Shown: positions 1-10,328 of the stretch, piece by piece
Layout of the letters: each line of letters opens with the position of its first letter
How positions within the stretch are numbered: position 1 is the first letter of the stretch
Assembly (NCBI GenBank): GCA_020881915.1
Contig: JAJFPB010000008.1
Span: 806,001-870,000 of the forward strand
Direction of reading: 5' to 3'
Origin: Paramyrothecium sp. XJ0827
Lineage: Eukaryota > Ascomycota > Sordariomycetes > Hypocreales > Stachybotryaceae
Length of the DNA: 64,000 bases
Made by a program: the position numbers and the translations under genes
The notes under the pieces: generated by a model
Told to the model about the DNA's origin: nothing
Seen by the model: only the letters and a program-made list of their open reading frames with translations
Databases searched by the model: none

Positions 1-218
1 CGTTCATTCTAGAATTGAGTGACCATTTTTCACCCGTTCTGCGAGTCTCCTATTTCTTCATGGACTGGGCGCCACAAGCTTGCACAATTTCCTACTAATA
101 TGACCTAGTTAAGGGCGAATCACAAAGTACTGCAAGGCCTAGGACGGATTTCAGTCATGAGTTAATCATGTGTCATAAGTTCTATTTTCTTTTGGTTATC
201 CTGCCAAGCTCTCTGACA

Positions 219-1638
219 CTATAGCTCTTCTAATTTCCTGAGGATGGCAGGCACTGATGTGGCCGAGGCGTTGCCCAGCTCGGTCACTATCACGGTGAGG
301 AACTTGTCCCTGGTGGTGTCAAACAGCAACCTGAAGCCCGCGTTCGTGCTTCTCTCCGGGTCGATCTCATTGTACGTCAGAGAGTCGATGGAGACGCGCT
401 CTGTGAAGTTTATGGTCTCGCAGAGAGCAACCACCCTGAGGCCCAGGTCGCTGGCGACGGCGGCGATGTCGCAGGTTCCCGCGCGCGCGTACATGGCTCC
501 GTTGCTGAACATGGCCTCGGCTGCAACCAGGACGCGGGTCGACTCGCGCAGGTGCGCGCGGAGAGCGCCGAGGTCGGACGAGTATGCGACGGGGATGCCG
601 GCAGCAGCCAGCCTTTTGGCGTGCTCAACACCGACACGGTCGAACGGATCGTCAACCAGGATCACCCTGAAGCGCTTGCCGTCCGACTTGGCTTGCAGGA
701 GAGCCCTCTCGACAAGATAGTGGTGTGCGTAGGTCAGAATCACCTCGTCTTCCTCCATCATCTCCGCTGCCGTCTTGATAATGACGAAGTCGGCGAGGGT
801 GATGCGCTCGCGGATGAAGTTGTCGATTGACTCGTCGAGCAGCTTCTTCGCATCAGAATCGGGCAGGTCGATATCAATCTTACTGATCTGGAGCTTCAGC
901 CACCTGATGGCGTTGCCCATGGAGAAGCACATTGGGCGGCATGCTGTGAGGTATTCGATCTGGGGGTTAAGAACATGAGAGGTGAAATGCCGGGAGAAGG
1001 TGGTCCCATGCGGTGTTGTGTAAGAGGCAATGACCTGAAAATATGGCGTTAGACGATAGTTCCGATGACAAGTAAATGCGAGAATTTTCTGGATTTTCTT
1101 TTACCTTCTTGAAGGCCAAAAGAGTCGCCTCCAGCCGGGTGATACTATCGCTCACGGCAAAGGTGCTCATGTGCTGGCCGAGGACAAGGACAGCGGGGTG
1201 TACGTCCTTGTCCGCATTTGTGATCTCCATCCTCCGGGCCATGGACAGGTGGCTGAAGCAGTCGGGGATCGAGGGCTTGTTCTCCCTGGGCGCAGAGGGC
1301 GTCGTTGTGTTTGGGCGAGCAGCTGCCTTTCCGTGCTGCTGGGCAGGTCCGTGGCCATCCTGCTTGGACTTGGGCTTGCCGCCTTTCGCATCGCCGGCAG
1401 CTCCTTGTGACGAGGCAGCGGCGCCTTGGGGTTGTGGGGGTTGCGCGGCCTTTGCTTGCGCTCTGCGGGCAGCCTTCTCCTCCTTGGCTCTCTTCTTCAG
1501 CTCGGCGTTGGAGAGCTTCTTCTCGCCTCCGGCCTCAGCCTGGGCACCCTGCGCCTGCTTGGGCTTGGCTTGGGGCTTTTGGTCTTTGGTCTCGGTCACA
1601 TTGCCTGCAGTAGCAGGCCCGCCAGCCTCGGTCGCCAT
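219..1638 (-). CDS. GCD2: Translation initiation factor eIF2B, delta subunit
   Basis: Regulatory subunit of eIF2B, the cytosolic guanine-nucleotide exchange factor that recycles eIF2-GDP and is inhibited by phosphorylated eIF2. Exons (minus): 1105-1638 and 219-1034, joined across a 70-nt intron (GTAAAAG..TTTTCAG) to give 449 residues. The N-terminal ~130 residues are low-complexity and rich in Lys, Ala, Gln and Pro, with a 'KKRAKEEKAARRAQAKA' stretch typical of this subunit. The conserved Rossmann-like half follows, with 'TTPHGTTFSRHF' at the splice junction and later 'VILVDDPFDRVGVEHAKRL' and 'AEAMFSNGAMYARAGT'. I chose the ATG at 1638; the frame stays open upstream to 1728, but that codon is GTG. 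Family membership is clear; the exact start is less certain. It is transcribed divergently from ARG7. Confidence 0.93.
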
Positions 1639-2679
1639 AGATGGTGTATTGACTCGATGCTCGCTCGGCGCTTGGGCGGGGGAAAGGAAGGGCCTGCGTC
1701 GAGCGTTCGACGTCGGGAGGCGGGGCACAGAGATGCGGCAGGGACTGTGGTGTCGCGGCGGTGGATAAAAGGCAAGATCAGCCGACTTGAGAATTTGCGA
1801 GTGGCAGGCAACGTTGCGCTAAACTGTCGGCCGTCTCTAGTAAGGATGGGGCACCAGCAGGCGTCGTGTCAAGGTCGTGAGGTCCGGAGAAGAGAGAGTC
1901 TTTGACGATGCGAGGATTGAGTCACTACAAATTATCCCTACGGCGTGCCCCGCGCTAGACTAAAAGATGCTTGCAGTCGAGCCGCACTCGGAAAACTTGG
2001 CTCTCAGGAACAGCGGGAAATTTTGCATGCACTGGAAACACAGCATGGCAAAAGGGAATCGCACCGCATCTGGCTGCGCTGTATGTTTTGGTATGCTTTA
2101 CGAGGGTACGGCAGCTCTTGGCAAGGGTCATCACTGAATCATGAAAAAGTTGACGACATCCCCAAGTTTGTCGACGGGCCTGCCCTGACTACACGTCGCT
2201 GTCGCGTTACGCGTCGAACGTCACTCGGCTGAGCCCATATTCCGATCTTCCTACTCTAATTACATAGACAAGATATCTGGTTAAATCACACTGCTCGTCA
2301 AGTTCACTGAATACGCAAGCATGTGTTGGGTGGAAACAGCAATCAGCAGGAGCACATCGTCTGCATCCAGCGTCACCACCGCTGAGAATCCCTTCTTCAC
2401 GCCGACCCGCAAGGAATCGCTCGCAATGAAAGAACAAGAGGTGCTTTCCAAAAGGAAAAAAGGTCCAAAAATTCCCTCGCCGGACTAGTCCAACGAGGAG
2501 TGGTCTGTGTATAGTTTTCAACTAGCAAAATTCCTCTCTCAGCTTATCGCTTCACGGAGAAGGAAAACGCCCGTGCAAAAGGATGGAGAGGAAAGGAAAA
2601 AAGATCTAAAAGTGAGCGAGGGAAGGCTTGCTCTTATAGGCGCTGGTGGACCTGCAAAATCAGTGGATTACGTAAAGCG

Positions 2680-2725
2680 AGGCACAGGCAGCACTAGGCA
2701 ACCAGCACCCTGCCTGCCTGTGCCT
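2680..2725. repeat. 12-bp inverted repeat (potential hairpin)
   Basis: AGGCACAGGCAG at 2680-2691 is perfectly complementary to CTGCCTGTGCCT at 2714-2725, with a 22-nt loop. It lies inside a GCCTG-rich stretch in the GCD2/ARG7 intergenic region. Function unknown. Confidence 0.6.
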
Positions 2726-3318
2726 GAGCTCTAGGCTTCGGCAGTTGCCTACCAGCCACCGCAACTCTGAATCCACATTGAAGATCTGTGAGGTAGGAAA
2801 GGGTACAGTCCAGTAAATTTTGGTCCAAATAAACAAAGCTTGGCCACTGCCTGCCTGTCTGCCTGCCTGAACCTTGCGATTGATTGTTTACAAAGGAAGG
2901 AATTTTATTCTAGGCTCAACCAGGTAGGAGCGCATCTTGAACGTGTAATGCTCGTGTAATGCTCTTGATTGGCGAGCTTGAACTCTTATCTTTTCATCGC
3001 ATGATCAAGGGACGTGGATGTACTGCTTGAGCATGGAAAATGACCGGTGGATGTCGCCTGCAGAGAGAATTCTTTCTTTTTTCCCTTAAGATTATTTTCT
3101 TATGCTTAGATACGAGGATATTTCATGCCACTGTCAAAATTACGGCGTGGTTCTTTATTACCTTATTACTGGCATTGAATACTTGCATGTGTCTCTAACT
3201 TTAGCCGCTCCTCTGCATCAAGGTGGACAGTGGCCTCGAGCGACCACCTCATCAGACGAGGTACAGCAATAGCAATGTAAAAAGGACCTTTGCAGGAAAC
3301 GGCGCAAAGAACTCGGTT

Positions 3319-3325
3319 TGACTCG
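3319..3325 (+). promoter_or_regulatory. CPC1/Gcn4-like site (TGACTCG)
   Basis: TGACTC core about 170 bp upstream of the ARG7 start codon. This is the core recognised by the bZIP activator of general amino-acid control (Gcn4 in yeast, CPC1/CpcA in filamentous fungi). Assignment is by motif and by the identity of the downstream gene. Confidence 0.45.
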
Positions 3326-3378
3326 AGTTTTCAATCTGTGTTTTCTCATGAGGATAAATCGTAACGTGAGAAGAGGTG

Positions 3379-3385
3379 TGACTCA
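3379..3385 (+). promoter_or_regulatory. CPC1/Gcn4 consensus site (TGACTCA)
   Basis: Perfect palindromic-type TGACTCA about 110 bp upstream of the ARG7 start. It is the optimal Gcn4/CPC1 heptamer and the second such core within 70 bp, which supports control of this arginine gene by general amino-acid control. Confidence 0.6.
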
Positions 3386-3494
3386 GATAATGGCCATTTC
3401 CTTATCCACATCTGCCTCCCGCTCTAGCAGCATGTAGATTTCTCTTGTCCCGCCAAAACCGTAGCAAACCAAAAACTCATCTCCATCAACCACC

Positions 3495-4899
3495 ATGAGG
3501 CTGACCCGTGCGCTCTTCTCCGCCTCGCCGAGCGGCAACGCCATCCCGGCGGCGAAGCTCAAGTACGTGCCTAAGTCAGGCACCTACCCCAAGGGCTTCT
3601 CCGCCTCCGGCATCTTCGTCGGGGTGAAGCCCGGCAACACGAGCAAGCCCGATCTCGCCCTCGTCACCTCCGACCGGCCCTGCGCCGCCGCCGCCGTCTT
3701 CACCAAGAACAAGTTCCAGGCTGCGCCTGTGACGTTCAGCCGAAAGGTCCTGCACAGCAGGGCCAATGCCGGCCTGAGGAGCGTCATCATCAACTCGGGC
3801 TGCGCCAATGCTGTCACCGGTACCGGAGGCTTGGAGGATGCTGCCAGCATGGCTCGCACGACGGACCAGAGGGTCGGCAGCGAGGATTCTACACTCGTTA
3901 TGAGCACAGGAGTCATTGGACAGAGGTGACTACGCCAATTGGCCTCAATGCATGAGTTTTGACCGCTGACATCACCTCCCAAGGCTTCCCATACAGAAAA
4001 TCGTGGACCACATTCCTGTGGCCTATCACCAAGCTGGCGACTCACACCAGCACTGGCTGAACTGTGCCAAGGCTATCTGCACAACTGACACGTTCCCCAA
4101 GCTCATGTCCAGGACTTTCCGATTGCCCTCGTCTCCAGATGTTGAGTACAGCATTGCCGGCCTCACCAAGGGTGCTGGTATGATCGCGCCCAACATGGCT
4201 ACGCTGCTCACCATCCTGGCGACCGATGCCCCCATCTCTCCCGGAATCATGACCACCCTGCTGAGGCACGCCGTTGACCGCTCGTTCAATGCCATCACCA
4301 TTGACGGCGACAGCTCCACCAACGACACTGTTGCCTTGTTGGCGAACGGAGCCGCGGGCGGTAAAGAAGTTGCGTCGGAGCAGTCCGCCGATTACGATGC
4401 CTTGAGGACTATCCTGACTGACTTCTCTGCTGACCTGGCCAAGTACATCGTCCGTGACGGTGAGGGCGCTACCAAGTTCGTCACCATTCGTGTCGTGGAC
4501 AGCGCGTCCGAAGAGGCTGCTCGCGAGATTGCTCGTTCCATCGCACGCTCGCCCCTCGTCAAGACCGCCCTGTACGGCAAGGACGCTAACTGGGGCCGCA
4601 TCCTGTGCGCTGCCGGCTACGCGCTCATCTCACCGCCCGGCCAGCCCGTCAACGACGTGCCCGAAATCGTGCCCGAGAAGACCAATGTCTCGTTCGTCCC
4701 GACTGATGGGTCTCCCGAGCTGAAGCTGCTGGTCGACGGTGAGCCTGAGCAGGTCGATGAGGAGCGAGCGAGCGAGATCCTCAGCATGGAGGACCTGGAG
4801 ATCCTTGTGCGGTTGGGAACGGGTGAGAAGAGCACTGTTCACTGGACATGCGACTTCAGTCACGATTATGTGACTATCAATGGCGATTACCGAACCTAG
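3495..4899 (+). CDS. ARG7: Glutamate N-acetyltransferase / ornithine acetyltransferase (ArgJ type)
   Basis: Bifunctional mitochondrial enzyme that moves the acetyl group from N-acetylornithine to glutamate and can also make N-acetylglutamate from acetyl-CoA; it drives the cyclic arginine pathway. Exons 3495-3925 and 3984-4899 give 448 residues. The 58-nt intron starts GTGACT and ends at an AAG acceptor. The first ~25 residues are basic and Ser/Ala-rich, as expected of a mitochondrial presequence. The family's self-cleavage motif [14 protein letters not shown] is present (about residues 206-219); cleavage before Thr217 would generate the alpha and beta chains and the catalytic nucleophile. '[11 protein letters not shown]' and '[15 protein letters not shown]' are further family signatures. 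The start has a good CACCATGAG context. Two TGACTC cores lie upstream. Confidence 0.96.
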
Positions 4900-5136
4900 C
4901 GCATTCGTCCTCTTGTGGTTCAAACTATTTGTGTCTTTTAGATGCCTCTTGTAAGGTTTTTTATATTTTATATTTTACCCTTGTCTTCATGGAGAAGCGG
5001 GTGTTCTATCAATAAATTCATCATGTCTTTTTCATATTCAATGCAACGTATCTCAAGACTTCGCGCTTGTGTCGTGTCCCCAGCCATTCCCAGTAAAACT
5101 CCAAACGAGATGATGTTTGCACGGGCCCGCGGCGTA

Positions 5137-5880
5137 CTACGCAGTCAAGGTTCCCTTGGTGCTGGGCACCTCACCCTCCTTACCGGGAATCTTAGTAGTG
5201 GCCAAGCGGATCGCCACGGCCAGGGCCTTGAAGGCGCTCTCGGCCCGGTGGTGATCGTTGTCGCCGCGGATGCAGTCGACGTGCATCGTGATGCGGGCGG
5301 CCCCGGCGAAGCTCTGCAGGCAATGGGGCACCATTTCGGTGCTCAGCTTTCCAAGCCACTCGCGCTTGAGACCGAGGTCGATGACGCTGTAGGGGCGGTT
5401 GGAGAGGTCGACGACGGCGCGCGAGAGGGCCTCGTCGAGAGGAGCGTAGGCGGAGCCGAAGCGGGCAAGGCCAGCGGGCGTGCCGAGGGCCTTGGCGAAA
5501 GCGTAGCCCAGAGCAATGCAGCAGTCCTCGGCCGTGTGGTGGTCGTCGACTGGACAAGGCTGTTAGTGAGAACAATTGGAGTTGTTGGAAGAGCAGGCGA
5601 TCCACGTACTGTGAAGGTCGCCCTGGCAGTTGAGGGCCAAACTCCAGCCGGCGTGCTTGGCCAGAGCGTGGAGCATGTGATCCAAGAACCCGATGCCGGT
5701 GTTTACGGCAATCTTCTGCGACTTGCTTGCCTGAGAGGCGTGGCCCTCATCCTCCTTGAGCAGCCGGGCATCGGTGTCGGGGGGGAAGTCTCCGCCGTCG
5801 AGGTTCAGCGCAAGCTGGATCTTGGTCTCGTTAGTATCGCGGGCGAGGGCAGCCCAACGGGCGTTGGCAGAGGATCCCAT
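5137..5880 (-). CDS. HIS3: Imidazoleglycerol-phosphate dehydratase
   Basis: Catalyses dehydration of imidazole glycerol phosphate to imidazole acetol phosphate, the sixth step of histidine synthesis (cytosol). Exons (minus) 5610-5880 and 5137-5549 give 227 residues; the 60-nt intron (GTACGT..CCAG) interrupts the first metal-binding motif. Both Mn-binding signatures are visible: '[14 protein letters not shown]' just after the junction and '[14 protein letters not shown]' near the C-terminus. '[18 protein letters not shown]' is also diagnostic. Length matches the monofunctional fungal enzyme. It converges on ARG7 (237 bp between stops) and is divergent from CDC16. I found no perfect TGACTCA in its short promoter, only a weaker TGACTGT near 5960. 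Confidence 0.96.
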
Positions 5881-6310
5881 TGTGAGGATTGATTGGGTTG
5901 ATCGACGGGGTTGTTGCGCAAGTGATTGCAGCGGCTTTCGAATCGAATAAAGTCGAGAGAGTGACTGTTGGCTTGAGTATTGACCCTCCTGTATCGGCAT
6001 GTGTCTCAACTTTTTTTTCCTACTTGGTCAGAGGCTCAGCGCTGAAGCTACCCCGCTATTTGCTCCACGCACCCCTCTGTGACTTCATCTTACGCCCCCG
6101 GAAGGCCGTCAGCAAGCAGCTAGGTACCCTGAGATTGGCTGCGTTTTGTGTACAGTCCCTGCGTAGCAACGCGCCTCCTGCACAACACCACGCGGTTCTC
6201 CAGCAGAGCCGTCCCGCGATGCGCCCTGGTCCGAGGTGAAGTTTTTTGGCTGGATTTTGGTTCCTCCATTTCCCTTTTTTGGTGTCTTTGGCTCCATCTT
6301 ATGTTCTTCA
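5881..6310. other. Divergent promoter HIS3/CDC16
   Basis: 430 bp between two divergent start codons. It contains pyrimidine-rich tracts (for example around 6008-6022) and no ORF worth calling. Confidence 0.6.
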
Positions 6311-8229
6311 ATGGCGGGAATGGAAAAGTTCTTGAGGGAATGGAGGCAAGACGCCCTCAACAAGGCACAATATGAGTCCGCCATCTTCATTGGAGACAAG
6401 CTCCTTGCTTTGACAAGTCCGTCGCGAACAAACCCTGTCGCTTCTGCTCTATTATACTGACGAAAAGGCTTTCAGATGACGACAATGATGCTTTCTGGCT
6501 TGCGCAGGTTCACTTCGCGACTGGGAACTACACTCGCGCCCAGGCCTTCCTCTCCAACCAAGACCTCGTCAACCGCAGCCCTTCTTGTCGCTATCTGGCC
6601 GGACACTGTCTGATCAAGCAATCTCGCTACGAAGAAGCCCTCGTCGTTCTGGGCGAGCGCAATCCTACACACCTGATATCGAACGGAGCGGGTAACAAGC
6701 GCAAAGTGCAACCGCGACATGGCCGGCGGCGCGACGGTATTGCTGCTCATGAAGACGCCGAGGATGCCGTCAACCGACGGTTCGAGGCTGCCATGTGCTT
6801 TCTCAGGGGAATTTGCTACGCGAAGCAGAATGCCTTCGACCGAGCTAAGGAGTGCTACAAGGACGCCGTCCGTATTGACGTGCAGTGCTTTGAGGCATTC
6901 CAGCAGCTGATGAAAAACTCGCTGCTGTCCCCGGACGAGGAATGGCAGTTTCTCGAGAGCCTTGACTTCGACTCAATCCATGTCGCGGGAGATGTGTCCT
7001 CGTCGCAGGAAGCCGCGGATTTCATCAAGATGCTGTACACCACGAGGCTGTCAAAATACAGAAACCCCGAGGCGTTCGAGACTGCCTACGATTCTCTCTC
7101 CACGCATTATCATTTAGCAGCCAATCCAGATCTGCAGCTGGCTAGAGCAGACCTTCTCTATACGCAATGCCGGTACCGCGACGCCCTGGCCATTACCGAT
7201 GCCATCCTCCAGGAGGACAAATACAACTTTGCAATCTACCCTCTGCATCTGGCCTGCCTGTTCGAATTGCGCATGAAGAATCTGCTATTCCTCGTGGCGC
7301 ACGATCTCGCAGACACCCATCCAGAGGAACCGTGCACGTGGCTGGCCGTGGGAACATACTATTTCGCCATTAACAAGATTGCCGAAGCCAGACGCTACTT
7401 TAGCAAGGCTAGCATGATGGACGCTCACTTCGGCCCGGCTTGGATTGGCTTCGCACATACTTTCGCGGCCGAGGGAGAGCACGACCAGGCCATTTCAGCT
7501 TATTCGACAGCAGCAAGGCTGTTCATGGGCACACACCTACCGCAGGTCTTCCTGGGAATGCAGAACCACGCACTGAATAACATGGCGGTAGCGGAAGAGT
7601 TTCTGAAGACAGCGTACGGACTCTGCAAGACGGATCCGCTCCTGCTGAATGAGATGGGTATCGTCAAATATCATAAAGATCAGCCTGATGAAGCGGTGCA
7701 CTGCTTCACGGAAGCTCTCAGGATAGCGGAGGATATAGATAGCGAGCCGTCGGCCTGGCTTGCAGCGCGCACGAACTTGGGCCACGCTTTTCGACGATTG
7801 CGACACTTCAACAGAGCACTGGCCGAGTTCGACGAGGTCTTGCGGCAGGGAGGAAAGGATGCAGCCATCTTCAGCGCGAAAGGCCTTATTCTAATGGAGC
7901 AGAATAAGCCTGATGAAGCCGTTGTGGTCCTGCACGAGGCGTTAGCCATCAGCCCTCAAGACAGCATCGCGACTGAGCTGCTGAACAAGGCGCTCGAGGA
8001 GACGGCAATACTGGATGGAGAGCTGGAGGATGAAGCGGAGGATCTCCTGCTCTTCGAGCAACAACTAGAAGACAAGAAGACGGATGCCGCTGAGAAGATC
8101 AACGGGGCTAGGAATGGCCGAGGGATGTTGGACAAGGGCAAGGGGAGAATCGGTAGGACACGCATCTCCATGCTGCCCGAGGACGACAAGGGCGAAAGCA
8201 TAATGGACATGACTGACGAGGACGGCTGA
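6311..8229 (+). CDS. CDC16: Anaphase-promoting complex subunit Cdc16/Apc6 (Cut9)
   Basis: TPR scaffold subunit of the APC/C ubiquitin ligase, which degrades securin and cyclins at the metaphase-anaphase transition and in G1. Exons 6311-6416 and 6476-8229 give 619 residues. The N-terminus ('MAGMEKFLREWRQDALNKAQYESAIF') and 'NDAFWLAQVHFATGNYTRA' are typical of Cut9/Cdc16. A long array of tetratricopeptide repeats follows, for example 'ALNNMAVAEEFLKTAY' and 'LGHAFRRLRHFNRALAEF', then an acidic, Lys-rich C-terminal tail. The intron donor is the weak sequence GTCCGT, but without splicing the frame stops soon after, and the joined frame is exact. The start is the first Met that fits the family. Confidence 0.93.
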
Positions 8230-9295
8230 GCCTGGGGGGTTGATGTGAAACTATACCAATTATTATGCATATGACTAGGGCTAGGATTCGTCGGCGAGGC
8301 GTTTACAGTTTACGAACACGTCTATCTCCTTTTGTTGACTCTCTTTGGACGGGTCGGGAGATGGACGATACATGCAACAGGAGCAGATAGGCTGCACCAC
8401 AACCACAATAAAAATCAATGGCACTGACGATGAGCAAGTGGATGTGGCTCGATCATGGTACAGAAATTCTAACAAGCCATCTGTTAGTAGGAAAACAAAG
8501 TATTGGCATGTCACGTACCGAAGCTGGATATGGCCAAATACCTAGCACATTGATTGACTGCAGAGGCCAGTTGGAAACCAATCAAGCCGAAAGCGAATTG
8601 TGAACGACTTGCTATGTCGTGATAAACCCGGAAAATCCGATCTGGACATAAGCCACTATTTTGCATACGTCCGAGCAACCGAATGCGAAAGAGACCAGGG
8701 TCTCAGGCCCACGTCTCTCACTCGGAACATCGGGACATCGTGTGCTTCTTCCACCCACCCCTGCAAGTCCCCCGCGAATGGCAGCAGCTTGCATTGTAAG
8801 CACCGGCCAAAATGGCCGTCTAAACAGGAAACAGGCGGGCCCACATGCATAGCAGATCCGCCCAGGGCATCTCGAGCGACCAGTAAGGTTCGGCGCCGGC
8901 GGCAAAGAAATCTGGCCGGGGGCTTTGGATAGTCTGCGTTGGTGGGAAAGCTTGCTAGCTGGGGACAGCTGGGCAGCAGGCGAGGCAGGGAACGGGCTGT
9001 GAGGAGTAGGTAAGGTCGGTCAGGTATATAATAAGCCATTGAGGGGGGGCGAGGTCTCATCCGGCTTTTGTCGAACTCGTGATATCTACGCTATGAATGA
9101 ATGAACCAACCAGCTGGGACAGGACCGTCTGACCTCATCTGCGTGAAACAATCTGAACCAGGCCGCGTTGTTCGATCACAGCACACCGAGTGTGTCAAGC
9201 TCAGCTCGTCTTGCTCCTTTGTCGCCTTCGCACTCAAACAGCCCGTGCCGGCGACCTCTACCCATTCACATTGAAGCTGTAGCGCAGCACCAGCA
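8230..9295. other. Intergenic between CDC16 and the 9.3-kb gene
   Basis: About 1.07 kb without a credible gene. An AGGTA-type motif (taggtaaggtcggtcaggta, around 9006-9025) precedes the next gene. The overlapping open frames here lack any family signature. Confidence 0.55.
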
Positions 9296-9892
9296 ATGTC
9301 TCGATACTTCCCCCACAGCGCCTACGCCGAGGACCAGCCCCTGGCGCACGCCATCCTCGGCATCCACGTCCTCACGCGCAACTTCACCGTGGGCACCATC
9401 GGCGGCGCAGCCGTAGCCGGCCTGCGCCAGCTCATACCCGTCATCCGCGGCTCGAGGGCGGCATCCTCGACCACGGCGGGAGCTGCTGCTGCTGCGGCGG
9501 CGGCGGTCAAACGGATGCCGTTCTCGCAGCGGCTGGTGCTCTCGGCCGCCAACGGCAGCCTCTTCGGCCTGGGCCTGGGCACCGCGATGCTGGCGGCGCG
9601 CATGTACGGGCGCGAGGACATCGAGTGGCGCGACCGCAGCTGGCGCCTCCTGGAGTCCCGCGGGCAGCTCGAGACGGACGACTGGACGTACGCCGGCATG
9701 GCAGCGGGCGTGGGCGCCGCCGTCGTGGCCCGGCGCGGCAGACCGGTCCTCGCTGCGGCGGGCTGGAAGGGCCTGGTCGGCGCGGCGGCGCTGGGCGGCC
9801 TCGGCGGCACCGTGGGCTACGTGGTCTGGCGGCACGGGATCAACGGGGGCGTCTTCCCCGGAGAGGAGGGCAAGGAAAAGGATGTGCTGTAG
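9296..9892 (+). CDS. Conserved fungal small membrane protein, function unknown
   Basis: A single exon encodes 198 residues from an ATG in good context (AGCAATGTC). I do not recognise a characterised homologue; it may belong to a fungal domain-of-unknown-function family. What is visible: an N-terminal 'PLAHAILGIHVLTRNFTVGTIGGAA' with a short hydrophobic Gly/Ala segment; an alanine-rich stretch at about residues 58-70; a second Gly/Ala/Leu hydrophobic segment ('LFGLGLGTAMLAARM'); a conserved-looking 'EWRDRSWRLLES' loop; and two more Gly/Ala-rich hydrophobic segments before a short acidic/Lys tail. This gives perhaps three or four small-residue-rich helices, like inner mitochondrial membrane proteins, but that location is inference. 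It converges on the acetoacetyl-CoA synthetase gene. Confidence 0.75.
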   Translation: MSRYFPHSAYAEDQPLAHAILGIHVLTRNFTVGTIGGAAVAGLRQLIPVIRGSRAASSTTAGAAAAAAAAVKRMPFSQRLVLSAANGSLFGLGLGTAMLAARMYGREDIEWRDRSWRLLESRGQLETDDWTYAGMAAGVGAAVVARRGRPVLAAAGWKGLVGAAALGGLGGTVGYVVWRHGINGGVFPGEEGKEKDVL

Positions 9893-10328
9893 GTGCGGCA
9901 GTGCAGGTGGGAGCGTGGTGCTGGGGCTACGGACGGGATGGACGATGGGCACATTCCTCTCCGCGCACGCAATCGATTCATGTATGTTACAAATATTGTT
10001 TGCTATGAGTGAGCTTGGCGTTTGGGGCTGCGGTCGGGTAGTCGCAGCTGCTTCTACAAATGTAACATCAGTTCTATTTGACTCGATTTACACTTATGTG
10101 GGCTCTAGGTAAGCTCTAAGTCTCTTGGTGTAAGTGTAGGTGTAAGCTCGGCTCCCCTCCGCTCGAATCAGAGTCTAGATCTTTCACGTGCTTACATGTG
10201 TCGGCTGGCTCTTCTACTGCGCCATTGCGTCTCCTGACAAACATATTCCTGCCGTCTTAAAACAACAACCCGCACGAATGCGACCTGGCAGTCCACTTAC
10301 TCTCGTTCCCCCCCTTCCCACGAGGCCT
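9893..10328. other. Convergent 3' intergenic region
   Basis: 436 bp between the stop of the membrane-protein gene and the stop of the acetoacetyl-CoA synthetase gene. It should hold both 3' UTRs. No gene seen. Confidence 0.55.

Larger units (their letters stand above)
1639..3494. other. Intergenic: divergent promoter region GCD2/ARG7
   Basis: About 1.85 kb separates the two divergent start codons. No frame here looks like a gene. It holds runs of GCCTG (2711-2726 and 2848-2869), a hairpin (2680-2725), an A/T-richer patch around 3070-3200, and two CPC1/Gcn4-type sites close to ARG7. Confidence 0.6.

Noticed and set aside
1639..1728. Longer N-terminus for eIF2B delta beginning at 1728
   Set aside because: The codon at 1728 is GTG; the first in-frame ATG is at 1638.
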